From Quercus robur (taxonomy: Eukaryota; Streptophyta; Magnoliopsida; Fagales; Fagaceae), in contig NC_065543.1 of assembly GCF_932294415.1 (NCBI RefSeq), positions 47,579,777-47,643,776 of the forward strand: DNA of 64,000 nucleotides, read 5' to 3'. Under the pieces are notes generated by a model, which saw only the letters and a list, made by a program, of their open reading frames with translations, was not told the origin of the DNA and did no database searches. A program made the translations under genes and the position numbers. Shown in pieces: positions 1-10,384 of the stretch. Every line of letters starts with the position of its first letter. Position 1 is the first letter of the stretch.

Positions 1-252
1 CAAATAAAAACATGTCATGTGTAACCTAATTAATTCAATTCTAATTGTATTCCTTTAATAATTAAAATACCCAAAATAAATAAATAAAAACCCACCAAAC
101 CCCATCGCCCCACCGGTCCACAACTAGTCCGCCACTACCTTCACCAGTGACACTAGCAAGAGGTAGCTGACGCCTTTGTTGCTACCATTCACAAGTGAAT
201 TGCAAAAGACTTAATGAAAATTATGACATATGGATCCTTCTACTAAGATGCT
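1..252. other. gene-free left edge
   Basis: AT-rich DNA with no open frame of note and no recognised repeat boundary. Nothing supportable as a gene is visible. Confidence 0.5.
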
Positions 253-518
253 GTTTGGAGTAGCGTCTGTGTTTTCAGATTATGCGTTTACAGATTTTTT
301 TTTTTTTTTTTTTTTTCCTGCACGTAAACAGTAACATTATTTAGGTTCATTGTATAGGGACAAAAATCATAATTCATACACTGTTTATAATACTGTTTAT
401 GTACTAAAAAATATTAAAAATAAATCTTATTATATTATTCACACATTTAAAAATTATTTTGTTACAATATTTTTAATTTTTAATTTTTAATTTTAATAAC
501 AATAAATTCAATTCAAAC
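253..518. mobile_element. MITE copy 1, diverged
   Basis: A short non-coding element of about 266 bp beginning GTTTGGAGTAGCG and ending ATTCAAAC. Its right half closely matches the right half of the element at 1416-1718: both share TATTATTCACACATTTAAAA followed by an ATTTTTA-rich tract and a CAAAC end. This is direct sequence evidence that the two are copies of one family. It has no coding capacity, contains a long poly-T run near 296-316, and its target duplication is not clear. Confidence 0.6.
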
Positions 519-1149
519 ATCATCTTAATTTCCAATTTTGGCTGAAAATGAAGATACAAAAAGGCCCCTGTCCCATCAAAAATAAAATAAAATAAAAAGA
601 CCCTGTGGATATGACCCCTCCATCCAAGCCAACTGGCCATAATAGACTTAGTCTTGAATTATTGAGTCTTAGTCCTACCTACTCCAATAAATACGCCTGA
701 CTAAAGCAAACCTCAAACGCAAAAAAGAGAGAAGTTTTGAGCATCTTCAACCCGTGACTCTGCAAACTCAGAAAAAATAAATTATGTACTTTGAAATTTT
801 TTTTCCTACCGACTCCTTTAAATTCTGCAAGACAAACCAATAGCATTCACTCCAATTTTTTTCCCTATATACTGTAGCTTTGCTATCTGTAGGATGATAC
901 TGTTCAGTGTCAGATACTTTCTGTTCAGTTTTCACCCACTGATGATTGAACTGCCCAATTGCTCTGCCCAACTTTTGAGTGGAAATAGTATAGGAAAATA
1001 ATTAATTGAACCTTCTTGGGCAGAGCAATTGAAGACTCTAGACACTTGAAAACCACTTTAAACGTTTTACATGTTCGAGGTGTCAGTATAAAATATACTT
1101 ATAAAATAGTATTTACCTAATTATATTGTTTAAAAAATAAGTTTAACCA
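519..1149. other. gene-free, AT-rich
   Basis: No gene seen. A short direct repeat of about 15 bp (GGGCAGAGCAATTG-like, near 950-965 in reverse and 1018-1032) is present. The 67-codon reverse open frame here has no recognisable domain. Confidence 0.4.
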
Positions 1150-1250
1150 TCGGGCCTGTTGGTTAAGTGGTACTAGTCATACTAGTGACTTTAAGCTTAG
1201 GAGGTTCTAGCCCTGCATCAACACTTATCCAGCCAAAAAAAAAGAAACAA
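1150..1250 (+). repeat. tRNA-derived SINE fragment
   Basis: The segment carries an A-box-like TGGTTAAGTGG at about 1160 and a B-box-like GGTTCTAGCCC about 45 bp later, followed by a short A-rich tail (near 1235-1250). That is the layout of the pol III promoter at the head of plant tRNA-derived SINEs. It lacks a long body, so it is probably a truncated or short copy. It is not a tRNA gene: the cloverleaf is not complete. Confidence 0.5.
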
Positions 1251-1415
1251 GTTTAATTCCCAATTTTGACGGTGGAACTTGAGTTGGTTGCAATGTTATA
1301 CTCGAGTTTAGTACACTTAAGTACCAGGTTAGAAACAAAGCACTCACACAGCCACAATTGTTGACTTATCTATTTTTTTTTTCTCATTGGCTTTCAGTTT
1401 TGTTTCTTAGGTGGA

Positions 1416-1718
1416 GTTTGGATACATGTCTAGCGTTGGCGTTTTGAGTTTTGCGTTTCTCTTTTTTTTATTTGGCATGCATTTAAGGAGATAGTGCGGC
1501 TACTGTTCATGAACAGTAGCCGCACTATTTGACTTTTCACCCTTTTCAATACATTAGTGGGTCTCGTGAACAGTACACAAGATCCACAAATCTCACTTTT
1601 CAGCAACTTTTTAATTAAAAATGGGTCTCACGGTATTATTCACACATTTAAAAATTATTTTACTACAATATTTTTAGTGTTTAATTTTCAATTTCAACAA
1701 AATAAGTTCTATCCAAAC
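1416..1718. mobile_element. MITE copy 2 with central perfect palindrome
   Basis: A 303-bp element bounded by GTTTGGATA at the left and its complement TATCCAAAC at the right. The right half matches the element at 253-518. It lies inside the tandem array at 1351-2160, splitting a unit between TTTCTTA and ATCTTCCAG, so it inserted after the array formed. Inside it, at 1491-1528, is a perfect 38-bp palindrome with no spacer. It has no coding capacity. Confidence 0.7.
1491..1528. repeat. perfect 38-bp palindrome
   Basis: The left arm, starting ATAGTGCGGCTACTGTTCA, is followed directly by its exact complement. There are 19 bp per arm and no loop. It sits inside the MITE at 1416-1718. Confidence 0.9.
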
Positions 1719-2247
1719 TGACATTTAATCTTCCAGTAGTGGGTTTCTCTTTTTTCTTTCTTTTGTGAGGGTCACGTGGAATTGGAGGCCACAATTGTTG
1801 ACTTATCTAATTTTTTTTTTCTCATTGTTTAAACACAGGCAAATAGTTTTCTCATTGGCTTTCAGTTTTGCTTCTTATTCTTCCAGGTGTGGGTTTCTCA
1901 TTTTTCTTTCTTTTGTTAGGGCCACGTGGGATGGGAGGCCACAATTGTTGACTTATCTAATTTTTTTTTTTTTGCTCATTGTTTAAACATAGGCAAATAG
2001 TTTTCTCATTGGCTTTTAGTTTTATTTCTTATTCTTCCAAGTGTGGGTTTCTCTTTTTTCTTTCTTTTGTCAGGATCATGTGGGATGGGAGGCCACAATT
2101 GTTGACTAATCTATTTCTTTTTTTCTCATTGTTTAAACACAGGTAAATAGTTTTATCACAAGGAACTCGAGTTTCATAAACTCAAGTTCTAAGTTTATAT
2201 AAAAAAACCCAAATTTCACCTTCAAAAAAGTGGTACATTATTAGATA

Positions 2248-2383
2248 TTTCTCAAACAGTGGTAAAACACTAATAATTTCGAAAAATAGTAATATTTTGC
2301 TATTTTTGCCATTTTTCTCAAACAGTGGTAAAACACTAATAATTTCAAAAAATAGTGGTATTTAGCTATTTTTGCCCTTTTCA
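2248..2383. repeat. two tandem copies of a 66-bp unit
   Basis: TTTCTCAAACAGTGGTAAAA followed by an AATAATTTC...AAATAGT tract begins at 2248 and again at 2314, with few mismatches. Confidence 0.8.
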
Positions 2384-3130
2384 TTGACCTCAAGTTTCCC
2401 CTTGTCTCAAGTATTAAAAATTCAATATTGTTTATTTAATTTTATTTTGAACGCAAGTAAAGTATTATTCATCACGGAACATTATTTTTCATCACGATGA
2501 TTACAAATTAGTATTATTCTTGTATAATGTGCAGATTAATAAAATATTGTATATAAAATATAAAGCAAAATCAACAATATAATTGAAAATGAACGATAAA
2601 ATACATGATAAAAATGAAAATTTACTTTATGTTACATAGAGAAATGAAATTATGTAAGACCGAGTTTTATCACAACCTAATAAGTATAATGGATTGTTAA
2701 AATAATCTAAATAATTTTTTTTTTTTTTGCACGTTTGGTAACATAATTTAAATTGGAATTATATTTTTAAAATTCTTGAAACTTTGACGTAAGAGGTTTA
2801 TTTAGAAAAACATTATATTAATTATTTTAATGTACTTACAATGCCTCACATGCTATAAGGGACAAAACAAAAGGAAAATATTAAAAATAAAAAAGAAAAT
2901 AAAGGAGGGAGAGTGTCAACTATATATATTTATATGCTGCAAAGTGATTAAAAGTCTTCAACCTGCAGATGTTTCTTTAAGTCATTGGTCAAAGACTGGG
3001 AAAATTATAGGCCTTGTGGGTCTCTCTATTAGCGAGCGTGAATTGTGGAAGACTTGTGAAAATTATGACCTTAAGGGTCATTCCACTAACCAAATTGGCC
3101 AATGTATTCCGGAGGCTGTAAAATTTTACC
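2384..3130. other. gene-free; holds one half of a dispersed repeat
   Basis: The stretch at about 2388-2465 (TTGACCTCAAGTTTCC, then TCAAGTATTAAAAATTCAAT) recurs in direct orientation at about 4640-4790. The 107-codon frame at 2830-3153 has no domain I recognise and I do not treat it as a gene. Confidence 0.45.
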
Positions 3131-3134
3131 AAAA

Positions 3135-4475
3135 CTGCACTATCAGTCCATAAACTTTACTTTACGAGTACGATTTGTCCCTCATAAAATTTGAGCACTA
3201 TTGGTCTCTAAACTTTTAAAATTGAGCATTAATAGTCCTTTTGTTAACTGTTGTTACTGTTATTGCCTATATGGCTAACGGAAGTTACGAAACAATAATG
3301 TAGCATCTTCTTTTTTTTTTTTTTTTAATCGATGTAAAATTTCTTTTTATTAGAAAGAAGAAAAATAGATTTTACATGTATTATGGCACATAATTAACTT
3401 TAAAATAGATTTACACATACACATGTTTTAATTAATAAATTCATCTTTCTATTAAAAACTTAAAAATAAAAATTCGATAAGTCTCCCCTTATCTCTCTCA
3501 CAATTCTTCCTCTGCCATCTACTGGCAATACCCAAAATCAAACTTTAATCTAGCTGGTTTATCTTCACAATACCAAAGTCCCTTTTGAGACAATAGTGAA
3601 TACAATTGTTTCAATTTCAAAATATCTTCTCAAATCTAAATTTAATCTAAGTCTCCCCTTTAATTTTACTTTCACGGGGATTATAATATAAATTTAACCT
3701 TAATCTTCTTCTCAAATCCAAATCTAAGTGTTCACAAGGCATGATGAAGCCATATGGGAAAGAGAATGAGCAAGATCTCTATATAGGCATATACATGCAA
3801 ATTTATATCCTATTTGCACTAAAGGACCACAATTGTTTTAGATACAATTGTTTCAACAAAAAACGAAAGAGAAAAATAGAGAGAGGATTCAATGATAGTT
3901 AAAGACTAAAATAGAAAACCAAAAATTGGTGTTTGAAAGTTCAAATACTAAACCCATATTCATTATATGAAAGTTCAAAAACACCCAAAAAAAGATAAAC
4001 AAAGACCCAGTCTTGCTTTGGTGTCCAGCGTGGTAAAAACCCAGAAAAAATCAACTTTATCAATAAACCCACTCTCGCCCTCTTCAATCTCAAAACAAAA
4101 ACCAAGGCCAATAAAAAAAAAACATAATCAATAAAATCTCAAATAAAGCAAATGGAAATCTTGGCAGAATGGATGACTCGTGATGAGGTGAAAAAGGCAG
4201 AATGGAGATGGACAATGGGCTTACATTTGGGAATTTTGATGTTTTGGTGTTTTAAGTTTTTATTTTAAATCTTTTTTTAAAGCCGATACAGCATCATGCT
4301 AGGTTAGTTTTGTAAAACACTTCGCAGTAAAAAGATGACACGTCATTGTTTCGTTAGCCACATAGACAATAGTAATAACGACAATTAACAAAAAGACTAT
4401 AAACAACCCTCATTTTTTAAATTTAAGGCTCCAATAGTGATCACTTAAAACTTGAAGGCTATAAAATTGTTTATG
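3135..4475. mobile_element. non-autonomous DNA element with long imperfect inverted repeats
   Basis: The left segment at about 3191-3320 reads, complemented and with moderate divergence, in the right segment at about 4270-4445. Matching blocks include CACTATTGG, AGTC(C/T)TTTTTGTTAA(C/T)TGT and TATGGCTAACG. That gives arms of roughly 130-180 bp around about 1 kb of non-coding interior. This is the form of a foldback or Mutator-like non-autonomous element. The exact ends and target duplication could not be fixed by eye. Confidence 0.5.
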
Positions 4476-4913
4476 TGGATTAATTGTTGGCAACCAATCT
4501 TTTCTTCTTGGTGCCAAACCTCAAAAGGATATAATGCTTGACTGTTAATTATTTAATTTATTTTTACTGTTTTCTCCTTATATTGACCTCAATTTTCTCT
4601 CGTCCCTTGACAAAAAATAGTGCACTATTTTCTCTTTTTATTGACCTCAAGTTTCCTCTTGTCTTTTGACAAAGAACAGGGGGAGGGTGTTTGGTCATTT
4701 GAGACTTTCCTCTAGCTTTCAGTGTTGTCTCAAGCATTAAAAATTCAATATTGTTTATTTAATTTTACTTTAAACACAAGTTAAGTTTTAGTTTGTTCAC
4801 GAATTATTTGATTAGTTTATTTTATTTCTGTATAAAATAAACACCACAACTAAAATTTTTGCATTCCTTCACAAATCTATACCAGGTTGTAATCCATGCT
4901 TACGCATGGAAAT

Positions 4914-5790
4914 TGTTAGGTTCTAAAGATTTAGGATTAAATGTTTAGAATCATATTTTGTATGTGTTGGCAAACTGAAAACAAAACATGTTTAGTCTAT
5001 GTGTTAGACAATGCTCAAAGGTGTATGTTCAAGTTTCAAGTTCGAGCTGACAGCAAAAAAGAGAAGTCAGAATCTGCCAAGCTCAATTGATCGAAAATTA
5101 GGCCCAGTCGATCAAGAATCATAGAAAAAGAATTTCTGCAGAATTTCAAATCAGGCCTAGCCTGTGAAAACGTTTAGGGCTTCAATCTAACTTGTCCACA
5201 TATAAAAGGAAAACCCTAGCTACATTTTTCAGACTTTTGGGAAGACTTGTGTGGTACTTTTTGTGAAATCTGAAAGGTTTTGTACCTTCTAACTACACAA
5301 GCGTCTACTAGAGCAAGATCTACAATCAAGCAGTGGTAGAACCTAGTTGCTTCTACAATGATCAACAACTGAGGGTAATCTGAAACATTTGAGTGGAATA
5401 TCAAAGTCACAAGCATGGGTGCTTGTGTTGCAGTAAATCCAAGGAGAGAAGGAGTTCGTGGATTCGGATCTTGCACGTGGTTGTGTCAGCAAGTTAATAC
5501 TGGAGGTAGCAATAGATTTAGGATTAAATTTGATTGTAAAAACTTCAGTTCTTTTATAGTGGATTTGTTTTACCTTGAGAATTGCTAGGTCAAATCCTTC
5601 CCAGTTTTTTACTTTGAAACGGTTCGTTTCATCGGTTTTCCTAAGTCATCATATCGTGGTGTTATTTACTTTTCCACTGCTGTGTATGATATGATTTATT
5701 ATTGTTTGACTTAGATCTGAATAATTAACCTAAATAATCACTTGGCTAATATATTAGTTTAACTAATCTGATTTAAGAGGTCTAAACAAG
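4914..5790 (+). repeat. possible solo LTR
   Basis: The stretch starts TGTTAGGTTCTAAAG and can be closed at GGTCTAAACA, giving the TG...CA ends of an LTR. It holds a TATA-like CACATATAAAAGG near 5198-5212, suggesting a pol II promoter. I find no matching 5-bp target duplication and no internal retroelement domain, so the call is tentative. The 86-codon reverse frame here has no recognisable product. Confidence 0.35.
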
Positions 5791-5799
5791 ACAAACATA

Positions 5800-6893
5800 A
5801 TTAGTAGTGATAAAGGAAAAAAATTGAAGAATTATTTTAATATTTGTTCAGATTTTGTAAATTATAATTATAATAATTATTATTATTATTTATTTTTGTT
5901 AATATTTGTATAAGGAATATGATACTATGGAACTCTATGCTTGATAACAATCTTGTAAAATGCAAAAACATCATATGTACAAATTAAATGTGCCTACTTT
6001 ATAAATTTAGACATAATAAACGGAGATCATTTGTTTTCTTACAAAAGAAAATGATAAGTAATCGATTTAAATCCTAAATCTTTAAATCCAACTCGTTATC
6101 TGCTCTGCCAAGGCAAAACCATGAGCCATCATATGTCATGGTTTTTTTTTTTTTTTTTTGAGTAAAGATACAAATGGATATGTGTGTGGTATGGGTTAAT
6201 TTATTTATTTTTTCTGTTTTGAATGAATATTTTTGTAGCATTATTGTTTTGTGCAAACAATGATGATGAGGTTGTCGTATATAGATCAAGAGCTTTTATA
6301 GTTCTTAGGAAAACTCTATCGTATAAAGTCACTCTAATTTTAACAGTTCTTTTATAATAAATTCAGAATATGTCATGTCATTAATTTACTAACAAAACCA
6401 CTAAAATAATGGTTTCTAAAAAGCAACTAAAAAAAAATCTAAACTCTAGATTCATCTCCTCTCCTAAACCCTCCACCTCAACCTCCAACTGACAACCAGT
6501 GTTGGTGGTTGCCGATTAAATAAGAGCTACTTTAGGCTCTTTGAAAAATCAATTTGGTAGAGTACTGAAGCAATTATCTTAAAATTACACTGACCAGACA
6601 TTGTCTAGGTGTTCCATGTTTAGACTTTAGATGCAAGAAGAAATCAGTTGGAAAATATGTTTTATTAGCCAAAAGCATGAGCTACTATTTTTAACAGATA
6701 ATCAGTGGGTACAATTTTTTTTTTTTTTCCAAATGAGTTTGATTCCTGTAAATAAAACCCTTGATAGCATATGTTTATTCACATAAGAGGGGAAGAATTT
6801 CTCCAGCCTATTGGTTTGCTTGTATAAAAAAGATCAAACTGCTCCTTTGCTTAGAACTTTTACCCAAGCTAGGTATTATTTTGTGTTTGTGTT
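5800..6893. other. gene-free, AT-rich
   Basis: There are long A/T runs, including a poly-T stretch near 6141-6159. I see no gene or clear repeat boundary. The 71-codon reverse frame at 6074-6289 is carried by low-complexity sequence. Confidence 0.45.
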
Positions 6894-8146
6894 AGAGCAC
6901 CCACAACAGATGTGCCATATGTGCCAAATACTAAATATTTGGCACATTTGGCACATCTGGCACACCAAACACCATTTGACCCCATTTATCAGATGTGTCA
7001 TATCTCATATTTTTTGCAACATGCTACAGTAGAGTCACAAATTTACCACGGTACGGAATGCGTGTGGCATATGATTTATTCTCTTTTTATTCCTCTTTCT
7101 CTCTCATCTCTTCGTTAGTCTCACCTGGTAAACCCCAATCCTCTCCTCTCTCTCTAACCCCAATCCTTTCCTTTCAAACCCCAACCCTCACTGCTCTTCC
7201 ACGCCCACACCAACGCCGACGCTGACGATCACTTCCACGCCGACGTCGACGCCAATCTCTCTCTAGCAATGGTTTTTTTGTCTTTTTTTTTTTTTTTTTT
7301 TGGCTGTGGTTTGATAGGTTCGGTTCCGACGAAGGTGGGTGGGTTCAGATGGGCTAGGCTATGGGTCGGCGATGTCGGTGTGGGAGTAATGTCGGTGTGG
7401 GTCTGTTGTGTGGGTCGGCGATGACAATGACGGCGATGAAGATGGTGGGTTTGGAGTCTGGGTTGACTTGGATTATGAAGGTTTTGGGTTTGGAAGTAGG
7501 TGTGGGTGAGGGTGTGGAGGCGGTGGGTTTGTCCGGGTTTGTGGTTGAGGTGGTAGTGGTGGTGGGGCTTCCGATTTGGTGTTGGTGGGCTATGGGTTGT
7601 GGGTCAAGGTTTTGGGTCGACGGCATTGTGGGTTGAGGTTGGTTGCAGCAGCATTGTGGGTTTTGGTCCGGTGGTTACTTGAGTTTGTTTGTTGATGGTT
7701 TGGTTGGGTTGGGGTTTTGGGTCGGTGATTGGTTGAGGCAGTTGATGGGTGACAGAGGATTTGGCTGGGGTTTGGCTGGGATTTGTTTGGGTCGTGAAGG
7801 ATTTGATTGGGATTTGATGGGTTGTTTGGGTTGGGATTATGGTTGTTTGTTGTGGAATTTGGCTGGATTTGTTTAGGTTTGCTTTGAGTTGTGTTTTTGG
7901 TTGTGGAGGATGTTGTGGTTGTGTGGTGGTGGCTGTTGGTTGTTGGCAACAGTGTGATGGTTGTTGATTGTGTTGATGAGTTGTAAATATTATTTTAATG
8001 TACAGTAAATATTATTTTAATGTATAGAATTGAATGATAAAACATCTGATAAATGGGATATTGTAAAATGATGTGATAAAATAATAAAGTAGGCCTTTGG
8101 TGTGGTAAAATGACATAATTTTTGTAACAATTGCTACGGATGCTCT
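6894..8146. mobile_element. large AGAGCA-ended non-autonomous element, copy 1
   Basis: The left end reads AGAGCACCCACAACAGATG. The right end, complemented, reads AGAGCATCCGTAGCAATTG. Between them, left to right, are a pyrimidine-rich tract (about 7078-7200) and a strongly strand-skewed G/T-rich tract full of GGGTTTG and GGTTGG (about 7320-7960). The overlapping 70-120-codon frames on both strands come from this skew (Thr/Asn/Pro-rich one way, Gly/Val/Trp-rich the other) and are not genes. Two similar elements lie at 8461-9835 and 19314-20636. The superfamily is unresolved because no target duplication is visible. Confidence 0.5.
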
Positions 8147-8259
8147 TTCACTCATCCTACTTCACAGCCAAATTTCTAAGTACATGAGTCTACTCCAAAT
8201 ACGTAACACATACTTTCTATTTTTAATTGGTGTTGATCTGTAAAATTTACTAATTAAGT

Positions 8260-8459
8260 GTGCATTTGGGACAAGCTGAAAATTTCAGCTTATTTACAAT
8301 ATTAGTTTATTTTTGCTACTATTTATGGGTTTCATTGCATTTTTTTGTACTATTCATAGGTTTCACTGTAATATTCAATTAACTTTTATTTTTATTTACA
8401 GTACTTTCAGTAAAAAAATATTCAGTTTCAACTAAATAAATTGTTCGCAAATGGATACC
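8260..8459. mobile_element. small MITE-like element
   Basis: The left end reads GCATTTGGGACAAG. The right end, complemented, reads CCATTTGCGAACAA, so the termini are imperfect inverted repeats about 200 bp apart. The interior is AT-rich with repeated TTTCACT motifs. It has no coding capacity and directly abuts the AGAGCA element that begins at 8461. Confidence 0.45.
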
Positions 8460-8460
8460 A

Positions 8461-8918
8461 AGAGCATTCACATCAGTTCCTGTAAAATTTTCTGTCTATT
8501 TTAGCATAAAAACCTATTTTTTCTATTTTATACAACCATTTTTCCAAAACACCTACATCAGTCAATCTATTTTAGAAGATATTTCAATAAAATATTCATT
8601 CTTCATTAATTTTTGTTTCCTCTAATGGTCATACATTTTTCAATTTAAACTTATATTTCAAGTAAATTACGAAAACCAATGACTCGGCCAATAGAGCCAG
8701 TTGTGTTGAAGGTCTGGTTGTCGAACCGCTGGAATAGTGGTTTTAGCAACCGGCGCAGGATCAGTGTCTTCACCAACCGTATTGCCAGCATCGATGGCCA
8801 AACCACCAAAATAGTGGCTTCGACGACTGCCGACAAACTGGTGTCTCTGACCATCATACTGCCATCAATGAAATATTTTGGTGTATCGTTTCGTGGTTAT
8901 GCATCAGATAGATAGATA

Positions 8919-8953
<35 letters not shown>

Positions 8954-9835
8954 GAAATAATTTACTATGAGCATGGTGAATGATATAAAATTTTAGTTAA
9001 AAACAAGTACTAATTTGAATTAAAAAATCTAACATAGACTTTAATAAAATTCCCAATAAAATCATCAACTTTGTTTGGGAAAAAAAACTTAATTACTCTT
9101 TTGTAATTAAATCATATTGTAAAGATATTTGCAAATTTAGAAGCTTCCTTTCCCACTCACTTTTAATCACCACCACATAATATCTAAACCCTCTTTTTCT
9201 TTTCTTTTTTTCCCTTTTTTATCTCACAAAATTGCATCTTTTCTCTACTTCCTCTCCCACGGTCTTTTCTCTTCATTTTTTTTTTTTTTGGTCTTTTCCT
9301 TTGCCGTAGCTCTCAAGCACTTGTTTCTCTCCTCTCTCATGGCAGTAGCAAGCTCTCCATGAGCAAAGAAAGCAGCAAGCTCTCCATGGTAGTGGTGACG
9401 ACTGTGGCTTCAATTTGGGTTTGAGTTTGATTTTGGGTTTGGGTTGATGGGTTTTTTTTGTTGAAAGTTTGATTTTGGGTTCTAAGTTGTTGAGTTTTCC
9501 GTTGAAGGTTTGATTTTGGGTTTGATTTTCCTTTGTTTTTGGTTGATTTTGTGATTGGAATAGCATGGGTTGTGGTGGTGGTGATTGAGTGGTGGTTGGA
9601 CGGTGTTGGCCGGATTTGCAACAAACTGGGACGAACACAAACAAAGAAGAGAGAGAAAGAGAGAAATTAATAAAATATTGTTTACAAAACTACAGTAACC
9701 GTGTATATTTACATAGTTACTATAGCATTTTGTATATTTACAAAGGTTTAGAAAGATTGATGCAGGTGTTTTTTGTCCTATATTGTGTAAATTTTTTCAC
9801 TTTTTGTATTTTGCAATGATTGATGCAATTGCTCT
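8461..9835. mobile_element. large AGAGCA-ended non-autonomous element, copy 2
   Basis: The left end is AGAGCATTCACATCAG. The right end, complemented, is AGAGCAATTGCATCAATC. Subterminal ACACCT(A/G)CATCA occurs in inverted orientation near both ends (about 8549 and 9760). The interior has a pyrimidine tract (about 9180-9340) followed by a G/T-rich tract of GGGTTTGA-type repeats (about 9400-9600), as in copy 1. Reverse frames at 9273-9644 are low-complexity translations of that tract and are not genes. Confidence 0.5.
8920..8953. repeat. (TA)n microsatellite
   Basis: An uninterrupted TA run followed by TTTATATATATATA. It lies inside the element at 8461-9835. Confidence 0.9.
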
Positions 9836-10376
9836 ATGTCTCTAGGATGATGAATCAAATCCAATTAAAATGACCATACTTTCTTTCAAGTATTTATAGC
9901 AAAGGTCACAAAGCAAGAGTTTGTGGCCTAAAAGTCTCAAGAAAAATAAAATCAAGGCTTACATTGGAAGATAGGGTTAGATGTTTTTACTAATTAATGA
10001 GTGTTTTCTTATTTTTAGATAAGCTACACGTAAGTGTTTTCCATAAAATAAACCGTTATGATTTAACGATCTTTTTTTTTATTTTTTATTTTTTTATTTT
10101 ATGGTTTATCATAAATATTAGAGGTGAGATCAGCTTAATGGCATGAGTCATATCTAAATTTACTGCAGGGCTCCTTTGCGCTTGAGTCTTTTCTGTTACT
10201 TATGTTTGTTTTGTCTTGATTTTGGTATCATCAAATATTGACTGCTTTCTCTACCAACTATAATTTTTGGTCTGGCTTTAGTCAAAACTAATTCGATGCA
10301 CACATATACACACTGCTGTATTTTGTTGACACTTATCAATTATCAACTGCATCACAGGAGGATAATCTTCTTAGTA
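9836..10376. other. gene-free
   Basis: No gene or repeat boundary is visible. A poly-T/TTTTATTT run lies near 10070-10100. Confidence 0.45.
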
Positions 10377-10384
10377 CTACCAGG
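10377..10384. repeat. left target-site duplication of the hAT element
   Basis: CTACCAGG, identical to 13740-13747. Confidence 0.92.

Larger units (their letters stand above)
1351..2160 (+). repeat. tandem array of about 150-bp units, interrupted by a MITE
   Basis: Units containing GGCCACAATTGTTGACTTAT, a T tract, TTTAAACACAGGCAAATAG and GGCTTTCAGTTTT recur at about 1739-1888 and 1889-2042, with a partial unit at 2043-2158. A further partial unit at about 1351-1410 is cut off from the rest by the element at 1416-1718. The short open frames here arise from the repeats and are not genes. Confidence 0.75.

Noticed and set aside
1150-1250. tRNA gene
   Set aside because: A and B box-like motifs are present, but the acceptor stem and anticodon arm do not form. 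A SINE head explains it better.
7354-7949. Overlapping open frames of 73-119 codons on both strands
   Set aside because: They are Thr/Asn/Pro-rich one way and Gly/Val/Trp-rich the other, a product of strand-skewed low-complexity sequence inside a non-autonomous element. They have no domain and no splice context.
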